A DNA stretch of 64,000 bases from Paraniabella ginsengisoli (lineage in GTDB: Bacteria > Bacteroidota > Bacteroidia > Chitinophagales > Chitinophagaceae), in NCBI RefSeq assembly GCF_022513635.1, contig NZ_JAKWBL010000001.1:1860001-1924000 (forward strand), read 5' to 3'. The position numbers and the translations under genes are program-made. Below are positions 10,616 to 20,219 of the stretch, in pieces (position 1 is the stretch's first letter; every line of letters starts with the position of its first letter). The notes under the pieces are model-generated. The model did not search any database. It was not told where the DNA came from and saw nothing but the letters and a program-made list of their open reading frames with translations.

Positions 10616-10996
10616 GTTTTTTTGCTCGAATTTAGGGTTAAACACTTTTTTAAATTGCAGACTACTCGCCCCGAAATTGATAAGCAGTCCAATAGGTTTG
10701 TCATAAGCAACCACATAGTTTTTAGCTTGAGCAAGATGCACATTTTCTAAATTAATGATAGCCTTTAATTCTACAATAACTTGTCCTTCCACCACAAAAT
10801 CTGCTCTTCTTGTACCTACATTTATTCCTTCGTAATATATCGCCTGTTCTTCCTCCCTTACAAAACCCAAAGCAGCGCGCTCTAATTCAATGGCCAGGCA
10901 TCTTTGATAAATTACTTCCTGAAATCCATTGCCCAAAGTTCTGTGAACTTTCATGGCGCAGCCGTTTATCTTATAGGTTATATCTTCTAAATTCAT
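10610..10996 (-). CDS. GxxExxY protein (PD-(D/E)xK-like small protein)
   Basis: A 128-residue protein that matches the GxxExxY family: G24, E27 and Y30 in GNGFQEVIYQ give the name motif. Further on, RADFVVEGQVIVELKA has the D...ExK spacing of PD-(D/E)xK nuclease folds, so a nuclease-like fold is likely, though activity is not established for the family. It lies between hsdS and hsdR on the same strand with repeat copies on both sides, which suggests it was inserted into the restriction locus together with the repeats. It may be a passenger rather than a working part of the restriction enzyme. Confidence 0.82.
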   Translation of the reverse strand: MNLEDITYKINGCAMKVHRTLGNGFQEVIYQRCLAIELERAALGFVREEEQAIYYEGINVGTRRADFVVEGQVIVELKAIINLENVHLAQAKNYVVAYDKPIGLLINFGASSLQFKKVFNPKFEQKNV

Positions 10997-11009
10997 AGCG
11001 TTATATTTT

Positions 11010-11104
11010 GTCTGAATCAGGATTTATTTGATTTTAGGATTTTCCTGATTGGGTTTAAAATTACTTAAATCCTACAAATCTTAAAATCCGGAGCATCCTG
11101 ACTT
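11010..11104. repeat. GTCTGAATCAGGA hairpin repeat, copy 2
   Basis: Begins GTCTGAATCAGGATTTATTT and ends AAAATCCGGAGCATCCTGAC, an imperfect inverted repeat of about 95 bases with internal GATTTTAGGATTTTCCTGATT. It lies just upstream of the GxxExxY start (10996) and 11 nt from copy 3 in tandem orientation. Confidence 0.82.
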
Positions 11105-11115
11105 ACCACTCTTTT

Positions 11116-11200
11116 GTCTGAATCAGGATTTAGATGATTTTAAGATTTTCCTGATTATAAATCCTGTCAATCCTAAAATCGGGAGCATCCTGATTCAGAC
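11116..11200. repeat. GTCTGAATCAGGA hairpin repeat, copy 3
   Basis: An 85-base inverted repeat with near-perfect ends: GTCTGAATCAGGATTTAGAT at the left and GAGCATCCTGATTCAGAC at the right. The right end carries the hsdS stop codon, since GTCTGA read on the minus strand gives the final Val-stop at 11195. The transcript could fold into a long hairpin straight after hsdS, so it may act as a terminator or an RNA-stability element. Confidence 0.85.
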
Positions 11201-12610
11201 AACTTTCACTTTCCCCGTCACCACATTATCTATCAGCACCGTTTTGTATTCTTTCAGCTTTTCTATTTCTTGTTCTTTTAATGAAATTGCTTTGGCGATT
11301 TTTTCTTCGATTTCTTCTAAATATGAAACGATTTGGGTTTGTTCTGATTTAGGCGAAAATGGAACTGTAATATTTAAGAAATCTCCTTTAGAAATATTTT
11401 TCATACTTGGACTAGAACCATTTGCAAACGTCGTCATATAATTTCTGAATCCTTTATTAATTAATATCTTACTCAACCATACTGGATCAAAAGAAATGTT
11501 ATTTCGATAGACTGTTTGCCAAAGTCTATCGGGGAGAAATAAATTTGGATATTCCTCCAGAACCAACCCCGAGGCTCCAACTAATTCAGGAGCATTCATT
11601 CTACTGATTATTATTGCACCTTTCCTAACTTGACAAGAAACCCGTCCTTTCTCATTTTCAAACACTTTTTTATTTTCTTTTGCTTCAAAATAGTAATTGT
11701 AGACACAGCTAGTCTTTAAAACTCCAAAATCATCAGCTTCAGCACTCTCACTCTCCGAAGCATTAACACTCACACCTCCTTCTAAATTTTGAATAAAATA
11801 CTTCAACTTCCTCACCTCCCAATGCTCTGGAATTTCTCCAATCCAATCCACGCCGCTGTCTTTCATTTGTCTGAATCTTGATTTGGAGGATTTTAGGATT
11901 TCAGGATTATTTTCGCCATCAGAAATCCTGTCCATCCTTAAATCCGGAGCATCCTGATTCAGACCTTTGGTAACGGCTTTTTGTATAAGGATTTGCCTAC
12001 GTTCTTTCAGCAGTTCTATTTCTTTTTCTTTGATGGTAATCGTTTGGTCTATTTTGGTGGTTTTGTCATCGAGAAAAGTGGCGATGGTTTGTTGTTCGGG
12101 AAGTGGTGGAATAGGTACAGAAATAGAATTTAAATTACCGATTGTCAATTGATTTATTGTTGATGTCAAAAAGCTACCAGATAAATTCTTAAAAATATTC
12201 GAGTTAAGTATTTTAAATAAATAGTTATTTAAATCTGACCGAAAAACTGTCGTAAATGCCCCAAAAGAATTTCCCTCATCATTTGCTGTCGCAATGGCAC
12301 ACTTTCCAATCAAATCCCGACTTCCATTTCTTGAACATATTAGTATATCGTTCTTTCTTATTTTAAGTTTTTCTGGAATTTTGCTAGAAACATAAGAATT
12401 CTCTTTCTCTCCATAAACAAATCGACCATTCAGTAAATTTGATGAACGTAAAACTAATGTTCCTTCATTCTCAGAACATAAATCGTTAGGTGAATATGTT
12501 AATCCAATTATCGCTTTACCTAAAAATTTTAATTTAACCACTTCCCAATGCTCCGGAATCTCCCCAATCCAATTCACACCGCTGTCTTTGTATTTTTCGT
12601 ATCGCTGCAT
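11195..12610 (-). CDS. hsdS: Type I restriction-modification specificity subunit
   Basis: A 471-residue DNA-recognition subunit made of two similar halves. Each half starts with a conserved KDSGV(N/D)WIGEIPEHWEV stretch (from about residue 7 and about 252). Each continues with a variable target-recognition domain and closes with a long coiled-coil helix (KTTKIDQTITIKEKEIELLK and EEKIAKAISLKEQEIEKLKE). The two coiled coils set the spacing between the two half-sites bound. Residues about 216-248 are encoded by an in-frame copy of the GTCTGAATCAGGA repeat, placed exactly between the halves. It starts 3 nt after hsdM ends. The target sequence cannot be read from sequence alone. Confidence 0.94.
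   Translation of the reverse strand: MQRYEKYKDSGVNWIGEIPEHWEVVKLKFLGKAIIGLTYSPNDLCSENEGTLVLRSSNLLNGRFVYGEKENSYVSSKIPEKLKIRKNDILICSRNGSRDLIGKCAIATANDEGNSFGAFTTVFRSDLNNYLFKILNSNIFKNLSGSFLTSTINQLTIGNLNSISVPIPPLPEQQTIATFLDDKTTKIDQTITIKEKEIELLKERRQILIQKAVTKGLNQDAPDLRMDRISDGENNPEILKSSKSRFRQMKDSGVDWIGEIPEHWEVRKLKYFIQNLEGGVSVNASESESAEADDFGVLKTSCVYNYYFEAKENKKVFENEKGRVSCQVRKGAIIISRMNAPELVGASGLVLEEYPNLFLPDRLWQTVYRNNISFDPVWLSKILINKGFRNYMTTFANGSSPSMKNISKGDFLNITVPFSPKSEQTQIVSYLEEIEEKIAKAISLKEQEIEKLKEYKTVLIDNVVTGKVKVV
11869..11964. repeat. GTCTGAATCAGGA hairpin repeat, copy 4, in frame inside hsdS
   Basis: A 96-base copy with ends GTCTGAATCTTGATTTGGAG and GGAGCATCCTGATTCAGAC, lying wholly inside hsdS. On the minus strand it is read as the linker between the first coiled coil (ending KAVTKGL) and the second target-recognition half (starting QMKDSGVDW). 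Its length of 96 is divisible by three and it contains no stop in this frame, so the protein stays open. Confidence 0.85.
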
Positions 12611-12613
12611 CGT

Positions 12614-14980
12614 TTAAAATTTTAAAATCTCCGCCAGCAAGCCATCGCCTTCTTTTTCCAATGCCAAAATATCTTTGGTTACTTCTTCTAAGCTACGTAA
12701 AGGTGCAGGCTGGTAAAAATATTTATTGAAGCTGAGTTCATAACCAATCTTTACAGAATCCAACGCAATCCAGCTTTCTTCAGCGTAGGGTTTTACTTCT
12801 CTTAAAAAATATTCCTGTATGTTTTCTTTCAACGGAATGCTTTCACTGTCACGCAGGTCGGTTTCTGTTTCGTAAATGATGTATTCGCCTTTTTTCCTTG
12901 ATCTGAACCTGTCGAAGATGGGAAATAACCGTAATAAGGAAGATCTTTTGCTGCACATCCCAAATAATCCAACAAGTCCGAAAGCTTTTGGCCGTTTAGC
13001 TTCTCTATTTTTTTAATCACTTTATCGGCTTCTTCATCATACCAGCTTACGGTATCTAAAATCTGTTTTTTCTCCGAAGCCGCCAGTTTGGTTGTATCGC
13101 CTTTCAGTACTTCATCTACCTTGCTGCCAAATTCATTGAAATTGATATAGACTTCCGTTCCCAATACTTCCATCAGGCGAACTGCGGTTTGATACACCTG
13201 TTCTTGTTTTTCCCAATTGTCTTTTTCAAAAAAGCCAAAAGCTGTTTGGTGTTAATGTTCCATTCCTGTTTTTCGGCAAAATCTTCAATTTCTTTTTTAT
13301 ATTTTTCCAAACCTGTATAGACTTCCATTCCATACTTTTCAAACAAAGCCTTGCTGAAATCGGGTTGAGCTTTATCCCATTTCAACACTTCAATTTTTTC
13401 AAATGTGAATTGAGATTTCAACCGTTTCGGTCTTTCAATATTCACTTTATAATATCCAAAGTCTGCATTTTCAAAAATCTTGCTGCCGATATTTCCGGTT
13501 TCTTTTTATCCAGTTCTCTTAAATTCAAATAGCATTTCAAGATCTCCTGAATATGTTGTTTTGTAAGTTCACAGTTTTTGTTACCAAGGTTTTTTCTCAG
13601 TTTCTGATACATTTCGCTGGCATCAATCAGCTGCACTTTTCCTTTGCGTGGTGCAGGTTTGTTGTTGCTCAACATCCAGATATAAGTAGTAATGCCCGTA
13701 TTGTAAAAAATATTGTTGGGTAATTGAATGATAACATCCAACAAATCATTTTCGATAATATATCTTCTGATATTGCTTTCGCCGCCGCCTGCATCTCCGG
13801 TAAACAGACTCGAACCATTGTGTACCGAAGCAATCCGGCTTCCTATTTTATTTTTTGAAGTGATGGCTTTCATTTTATCCACCATTTCCATCAGAAAGAG
13901 CAATTGCCCGTCACTACTACGGGGTACGGCTTCGGCATCTTCTTCTTCGCCCCAGTAATTTTTAAGTTTAATGAGAAACCGATTATCGATAACGTCTTTC
14001 CCGTCTTTGATATATTTCTGCTCACTCGCCCAGCTTTTTCCATACGGTGGGTTGGATAACATGAAATCAAATTTCGTTCCCGCAAATTCATTTGTAGAAA
14101 GCGTAGAACCCACTTTGATATGTTCGGGGTCTTTGCCTTTGATCATCATGTCCGATTTGCAGATGGCATAGGTTTCGTCATTCACCTCTTTACCAAACAT
14201 GTAAACCGATGTAGTCTTGGCCTTAATTTCGCCTTCAGGATCGGTAATGAAATTTTCAGATTCGGTCAGCATGCCACCCGTTCCGCAAGCGGGGTCATAA
14301 ATGGTAATCACGGAAGGGATTTTGTCTTTAATGGGTTCAAAAACCAAATGCGTCATCAGGTCGATCACTTCACGAGGTGTGTAATGTTCTCCCGCTTCCT
14401 CGTTGTTTTCTTCATTAAACTTTCTGATCAGTTCTTCAAAGACATAGCCCATTCCTAAATTGGTCAAAGCCGGCATTTTTCTTCCGGCTGTATCTAATTT
14501 TTCAAAAGGCGTCAGATTAATATCAGGCGAAGTAAATTTCTCTAACACATCCAGCAACACATCTTTGTTGGCCATGTGTTTGATTTGTGCCCGAAGTTTG
14601 AACATTTCAATAATTTCCTGCACATTGGCACTAAAACCATTGAGGTAATCTTCAAAATTTCCCAACAAAATTTGCTGGCTGTTGGTAGCCGAAGCGTGAA
14701 GGCTTTGCAGCGTCCATTCACTGGTATTGTAAAAAACATATTTGGAAGCGGCAGTCATTCCCTTATCGTCCCAGGCAGTAAACTTCATAGTTTCCTTTTG
14801 GAACTGCACTTCTTCTAATACGTGTTGTTTTGTGGGCTCCAATAAAGCATCTAATCTTCTTAAAACTACCATTGGCAGGATGACATCCCTATATTTTCCT
14901 CTAACGTAAACGTCTCTCAGGCAGTCATCGGCAATGCTCCATATAAAGGATACGAGTTTATTATGTACAGCGTGGTTCAT
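12614..14980 (-). CDS. hsdM: Type I restriction-modification DNA methyltransferase subunit (three one-base frameshifts)
   Basis: About 789 residues when repaired. The N-terminal helical domain (from MNHAVHNKLVSFIWSIADDC) is followed by the N6-adenine methylase core with SAM motif I DPACGTGG (229-236) and catalytic NPPY (310-313). The start at 14980 is preferred over an in-frame ATG 81 nt upstream because homologues begin at the helical domain. The frame breaks three times, each time at an A run on the coding strand or its complement: 13473-13477, 13222-13226 and 12890-12895. Adding one base at each gives continuous sequence: ENADFGYYKVNIERPKRL, then KDNWEKQEQVYQTAVRL, then GSDQGKKGEYIIYETETDLR. 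The long C-terminal domain is typical of this HsdM subfamily. It methylates host DNA and forms the M2S core with HsdS. Confidence 0.92.
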
Positions 14981-15413
14981 TATGTATTCATCAGTTTTTA
15001 AAATCCCCGTAAAGTAATAAAATATAACAACTTCACGTAACGGAAAACCGTTATTTCTCATCAGTTCTATGTTCGTATTTTAAAAAGCGTTAATTGAATG
15101 CGACGTATCAATAGGAATGATTTAAATATTTAACAATGTCGATTGAAGGATTACTGAATGTTGCTTCGCAAACGTACGATCACAAAGTTCGCCTCCGGTG
15201 AAAAGTTGCACAAGAATTAAACGTGCAAATTTTAAATGAGTCCCCTTTATTGAGGTTAAAAATCTCGAAGAGGTTTTCTTTGCGCTCTTAAAAAGGCAAT
15301 TGTAACGAAGCCATATATCAAAAAAACCTTTGCGTTCTTTGCGTGAAAATGTTCGTAGACTTATTTATATCATTTATTCAACGCCAAAACCATTCGTGTA
15401 TTCGTGGCTATCT
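14981..15413. other. Intergenic region upstream of hsdM and downstream of the GH78 gene
   Basis: A gap of 433 nt between hsdM and the end of the rhamnosidase gene, both on the minus strand. No coding potential beyond a possible N-terminal extension of hsdM to 15061 is seen. The hsdM promoter should lie here, but no convincing Bacteroidota TAnnTTTG box was found. A dispersed-repeat-like segment, CCTTTGCGTTCTTTGCGTGA, lies at 15328-15347, with a shorter TTTTCTTTGCGCTCTT at 15274-15289. A related word in the opposite orientation lies at 18269-18296, on the other side of the GH78 gene. Confidence 0.5.
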
Positions 15414-18212
15414 TTAAAAAGAATAACTACCCGACTGCAATTCGTACATCTTAAACGCACCATCATCTTCAAGCTGGCGTACGTTGTTGCTTTCAGGAAT
15501 AGTGATCTGCTCTGCAGCAGATAGTTTCAATAAGGTTGACGTATTGGGCGGGATGGCAATTTCGAGTGATAACCTATGATCAGCATTTCTTTTCCATGCA
15601 AATTGCACCACACCCGAAGGTGCTTTGAAACTTGCCCTTGCCCAGCTAACAGCAACAGTTCCTGGTGCTGGTGGTTGAATTATAAACTGGCTGAACCCGG
15701 GCTTGGCGGGCTTTATACCAACGAGGCCATCAATAAACCAGGCACCGGGAAATAAGTAAGAACTGTGTAACAAGGAATGGCCCGGCAAATCCTTCTCCCA
15801 CATTTCCCAAATAGTTGTGGCATCATTGGCTTTCATATATCCCCATCCGGGGTAATCGGTTTTAGAAACCATGCTATATATCAGGTCGTTCCTGTTCTCT
15901 TGCCGCAGCAATTTAAAAAGCATGGCACCGCCGGTAATGCCCGCATGTATATGCCCTTTTCTTTTTATAAGAATTTCATCTTCCAAAGCAGCCATCACTT
16001 TTCCACGCAACTGCTGAGGAACGATTTCAGCCAGCAATGCAACAGCCATATTTCCCATCGATCCATCTGAATAAGTATTAGTTTCTTTATTAAAAAATTG
16101 CTGATGAATGATCTTTGCAGAGGCATCAGCCTGCGCTTTCCATTTTGCTGCATCAGTTGAGCGTTGCAGAACAGTGGCCACTTTAGCAGCAGTCCGAAGA
16201 TTAAAAATACGATAACAGTTATTAAAGAAAATAGTTTCCGGCTTATCATTATTCATACCTTCTGCTGTGGCGTTGGGCCAAAGCCAGTCGCCCAGAAAAT
16301 CCCACTGGCCGCCAAAACGCTGCAATACATCATGCTCAACATGCGTATCTAAAAACGATAGCCAGTTTTTAATAAGCGAATAATTATCAGTCAGCACTTT
16401 TGTATCACCATAATACTCGTACATAAACCAGGGCAATGTAACAACAATGCCACCCCAGGCGGGTCCGCCCCCACCCCAATAAGTAGGTGCTGTATGTGGC
16501 AGCACGCCGTTATTAAACAGCCTGCCACTTGTCACTGCCTTGCGAGCATGTTCTTCATTGTTCATATCACCCACCATAGGTTCTGTTCCCTGAACATCGC
16601 GCCAATCCTGCATCCACTTGGTATAGAAAGCGCCCAGCTTATAATTATACATTCCGGTTTCACTGGTTGCATGTGCGTCGCCTCCATATCCCATTCTTTC
16701 CCTTTGCGGACAGTCAACCACATAACCGCCTAAAGAAAGATTCTCAAAGGTCCAGCGAATACGGTCATACATCCAGTTCAATAAAGAATCTGAACAGGCA
16801 AATGTTGTAGCGTTCCCATAGTTGGTTCTTATCATCCAGCCGCGAATATCTTTTAATTCAGGAGCCTGCTTTAACCCACGAATGGTAAGCCATCTGCCTG
16901 AACTATAATTAAAGCGATTGCGAAAAGTACCTTCGCCAGTTTGACCAATAATAAAAGCGTTCCTCATATCAAAGGTCATGTCCATATTTTCTCTTTCGGA
17001 AAAAGACATGTTGATGGTATCGCCGGGGTTTCCGCGAAGATGAACATTTGTCCATCCCACGAAGTTGGTTCCGAAGTCAATCCTGTAACTCCCATCTTTT
17101 CTCTTTTCAATTTTTTGAGGTAGGATTTGTTGTTGCAAAGTATTTGATTCCACCATTTGGGATGATAATACAAGATTAGGATGATATTGGTTTGCCTGCT
17201 GCCAGCCTTTTTCATCATGGGATAATTGATGCCACGATTCATTGGCTTTTCTATCGTCCCATAACTCACCGCCCATTTTTCCAAAGGCCCAAATGCCAAG
17301 GAGCTTATTGGGGCTGGGATAAGTTTTCCAGCTATTATCTGTTATTAATGTATAGAATGGTTGCACCAGGTTGCCCGGATCTTTTTCTTTATAGAAAAAG
17401 GCTTGCGCATTAACGATAGGTTTTTTCGGCCTTTGCTCGTCCAGAAAATAAGGCGCAAAGATGGACCAGGATGCACCTAACCATAAGCCAGCAATGTTTT
17501 CGCCTTTGCGCAGATAGTTGGTAATATCGTAAGCTACATAGCTGGCGCGCTTAGTGTGATCAGATGTAGCAGGCGCTAACACATTGCTGCTGATTTTTTG
17601 CCCGTTAATATACAATTCATGATAACCAACTGATGCAATATAGATAAAAGCCCTGCCTGGTTTTTCTTTCAGTATAAACCTTTTTCGGAACCAGGGATCC
17701 CAGATATTACAGTCTTTATTATTGTTGACAAACTCCTGGCTATCGCCTATCCATTTACCCTGCCATTCGCTGGCGCTATAAAAACCTGTTGTAAAAGAAG
17801 CAGGGTCGCTCCATTCAGAAGTTGATCCATTCTGGTCTTTGACCCTTACTTTCCAATAATAGCTTCTATCCGAAAGCAACTTTTTTCCAGCATATAATAT
17901 ATGTTGTGTGTTATTGGAAGGTACCCATTTTGAATCCCAGAAATCTCCCAGGTTCTTGCTAAGGTTTTCAGGAGAAGATGCAATAATGATTTGATAAGCC
18001 TGTTGCTTCAATCCAAAGGCTGTTTTGTGAGCAGATGCTAAACTCCAGCTGAACCGGGGTTTCGCTGCATCTATTCCTTTTGGATCGTTGAGGTATTCGC
18101 ACCGAAGGCTTGTTGCCACCAGGCTTTTGGCAGGACCAACCATAGCATAGATCGGTAATGAACAGAGCATGTAAACAACAAATAATAAACTTGAAAAGAT
18201 TTTCATCAGCAA
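15414..18212 (-). CDS. Secreted alpha-L-rhamnosidase, GH78
   Basis: An intact 932-residue exported enzyme with an N-terminal signal peptide ending IYAM. The domain order is an N-terminal fibronectin-like domain (PRFSWSLASAHK), two beta-sandwich domains (FTTGFYSASEWQGKWIGD, YHELYINGQKIS), the (alpha/alpha)6 catalytic barrel and a C-terminal beta-sandwich (KPGFSQFIIQPP). The barrel shows DCPQRERMGYGGDAHATSE and AWGGIVVTLPWFMYEYYGD, hallmark segments of GH78 with the catalytic acid region. GH78 removes terminal alpha-L-rhamnose from pectic or other rhamnose-bearing glycans. The gene stands apart from the other glycosidases, between the restriction locus and a signalling cluster, and is bordered by copies of a short dispersed repeat. 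Confidence 0.93.
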   Translation of the reverse strand: MLMKIFSSLLFVVYMLCSLPIYAMVGPAKSLVATSLRCEYLNDPKGIDAAKPRFSWSLASAHKTAFGLKQQAYQIIIASSPENLSKNLGDFWDSKWVPSNNTQHILYAGKKLLSDRSYYWKVRVKDQNGSTSEWSDPASFTTGFYSASEWQGKWIGDSQEFVNNNKDCNIWDPWFRKRFILKEKPGRAFIYIASVGYHELYINGQKISSNVLAPATSDHTKRASYVAYDITNYLRKGENIAGLWLGASWSIFAPYFLDEQRPKKPIVNAQAFFYKEKDPGNLVQPFYTLITDNSWKTYPSPNKLLGIWAFGKMGGELWDDRKANESWHQLSHDEKGWQQANQYHPNLVLSSQMVESNTLQQQILPQKIEKRKDGSYRIDFGTNFVGWTNVHLRGNPGDTINMSFSERENMDMTFDMRNAFIIGQTGEGTFRNRFNYSSGRWLTIRGLKQAPELKDIRGWMIRTNYGNATTFACSDSLLNWMYDRIRWTFENLSLGGYVVDCPQRERMGYGGDAHATSETGMYNYKLGAFYTKWMQDWRDVQGTEPMVGDMNNEEHARKAVTSGRLFNNGVLPHTAPTYWGGGGPAWGGIVVTLPWFMYEYYGDTKVLTDNYSLIKNWLSFLDTHVEHDVLQRFGGQWDFLGDWLWPNATAEGMNNDKPETIFFNNCYRIFNLRTAAKVATVLQRSTDAAKWKAQADASAKIIHQQFFNKETNTYSDGSMGNMAVALLAEIVPQQLRGKVMAALEDEILIKRKGHIHAGITGGAMLFKLLRQENRNDLIYSMVSKTDYPGWGYMKANDATTIWEMWEKDLPGHSLLHSSYLFPGAWFIDGLVGIKPAKPGFSQFIIQPPAPGTVAVSWARASFKAPSGVVQFAWKRNADHRLSLEIAIPPNTSTLLKLSAAEQITIPESNNVRQLEDDGAFKMYELQSGSYSF

Positions 18213-18744
18213 ATTTTAGATAAAGCAGATACCATACATTAAGCTTAGCCGGGCAATTGATTTCAACACAACGAAGGCAAAGAATACAAAGAAACTACGA
18301 TTTATTTAAACTATACTCAACAAGGAATAAATTGTGAGCAATATAAAGGCCGTAGGTCTGATTTTATATTGTAGCTCCGGAATTACTTAAATACGTTGAC
18401 TCAACAATAGCTTATGATTTCAACCAGAGCGAAATGGTTATTCCACTTTCTAATTTGTGAGAACACGAATCATGACGTCAGTTTTCGTTGTTTTGTAAAT
18501 AGAACTGATATCCCTCGGCTACGTTTCACTTCGCTCGGAATGACGATGTGATTCTCAAACATACATATATCCTCATTCTGGGTTGTTTCAGCTCAATATT
18601 TACTTTAATTGTACAACTTACAAACATTATTTTCAGAATTGCGATGTTTTTTTTTATTTTCGGATGTTGGACTCTCTTTATCATAATGGTGGCCTCTAAA
18701 AGGAAACATTTATAAGTAGCCTCTAAACAAGAAATTACGAATTC
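18213..18744. other. Divergent intergenic region between GH78 and the signalling cluster
   Basis: A gap of 532 nt with outward-facing genes on both sides, so it should hold two promoters. Visible elements are a dispersed-repeat word AACGAAGGCAAAGAATACAA near 18271-18290, a REP-like unit CCCTCGGCTACGTTTCACTT at 18512-18531 continuing TCGCTCGGAATGACG, and a pair of direct repeats just before the + strand start. These are GGCCTCTAAAAGGAAAC (from 18691) and AGCCTCTAAACAAGAAA (from 18718), 27 nt apart. The direct repeats are a candidate regulator-binding site. No gene is seen. Confidence 0.5.
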
Positions 18745-20213
18745 ATGATATTAATTGTTGATGATCAGATAGAAAATATATATTCTTTAAAAAGACTATT
18801 GGAGTCTAAAAACTTTGAGGTAGATACTGCGGCTTCCGGTGAAGAAGCACTAAAAAAGGTTTTAAAAACTGATTATGCGTTGATCATCCTTGACGTGCAA
18901 ATGCCGGGCATTGATGGATTTGAAGTTGCCGAAACATTGTCTGGTTACAGCAAAACCAGGGAAATACCCATTATATTTTTATCAGCGGTTAATACGGAAA
19001 AAAATTCATTACAAAGGGATATGCTTCCGGCGGCATTGATTACATCACGAAACCTGTTGACCCCGATATCCTGATGTTAAAGGTTAAAACTTTCCACCGG
19101 CTATACGAGCAAACGCTGGCCCTGAATGAAACACAGAAAAATTTGCAGCTAGAGATCGAATCAAGAAAAAAGGCCCAGCAAGAACTGCATGATAAAGTAG
19201 AACATTTACATACCACTCTGGAAAGCCTGCCGCAAGTGGCTTTCAGGGCAGATGCCTTTGGGCGTGTAACTTTTGTTAATAAAAGATGGTTTCAGTATTC
19301 GCCCTGCCCTGCAACTTTTCCTGAAGTACACCCTGATGATACTTCAATGGAAAATGTTTGGACGGATTGTATAGACAGCAGCCAGCCCATGGAACAGGAA
19401 ATGCGTATCAAAGAAATTAAATCAGGATTATTCCGTTTTCATTTACTTAGGATGATACCTGTTAAAAATAAAACAGGCATCAAAAGTTGGGTAGGCACTT
19501 TTACCGATATTGACGACCAGAAACAGGAAGAAAAAAGAAAAGATGAGTTTCTTAGCATCGCCAGTCATGAACTTAAAACGCCGCTTACAAGCATCAAGGC
19601 TTATATACAGCTGGTGGAACGCATCGAGAGTAAACAGACGGAGAGCGCAATAGCTACCTATATTAGCCGCGCTCATGACCAGGTATGCAAGCTGGATAAC
19701 CTTATCGCTGATCTGCTCGACATTTCTAAAATTGAAAATGGCAAACTAAAGATGAACAAAAAGCCATTTGATATGGAAAAGCTGATTGAGAATGTACTTG
19801 AAACAATTCATTACACAAATAATCAACACGATCTGAAAATAGAGCGACAGGGAGACCCTATAGTTAAACACGTTAACGGTGACGCTTTCCGCATTGAACA
19901 GGTATTGATCAACTTCTTTACAAATGCCATAAAATATTCGCCAAAGGCAGATAAAGTGATTCTTCATACAGCAGTGAAGAGTAATGAAGTTTATATTGGG
20001 GTACAGGATTTTGGCATAGGCATTCCTGAACAAAAGAAAGATCGTGTGTTTACTAAGTTCTACCGTGTTGAAGAATCTTCTGTACAATTCCAGGGCCTGG
20101 GGATCGGTTTATATATATGTGCCGAGATTATTAAACAACATCATGGAACTTACGGGGTGCACAGCACTTTGGGTGAAGGCACAACATTTTATTTCACATT
20201 ACCAATCAGCTAA
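18745..20213 (+). CDS. Receiver-PAS-histidine kinase (one-base frameshift)
   Basis: About 489 residues, cytoplasmic. The receiver domain (1-115) has acidic pocket VDD and phospho-acceptor Asp50 in IILDVQMPG. The frame breaks at 19012-19015: with one extra A the sequence runs LQKGYASGGIDYITKPVDPD, the normal end of a receiver with its conserved lysine. A short coiled coil (QKNLQLEIESRKKAQQELHD) and a PAS domain (about 160-260) follow, then HisKA with SHELKTPLTS (His near residue 275) and HATPase with NAIKYSP, DFGIGIP and GLGIGLYI boxes. There is no membrane segment. Receiver-first kinases like this commonly take phosphate from another kinase. The 6-nt gap to the CHASE3 kinase implies one transcript. 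Confidence 0.88.
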
Positions 20214-20219
20214 ACTAAT

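Noticed and set aside
10515..11200. A CRISPR array in the restriction locus
   Set aside because: The copies are long imperfect inverted repeats without regular unique spacers, and no cas gene is present.
12614..13445. Separate small genes between hsdS and hsdM
   Set aside because: The three short frames are consecutive parts of one HsdM C-terminal domain; adding one base at each homopolymer joins them without a gap.
18745..19074. A stand-alone truncated response regulator before the PAS kinase
   Set aside because: The missing end of the receiver (GGIDYITKPVD) is present in the next frame and continues into the kinase, so it is one protein.
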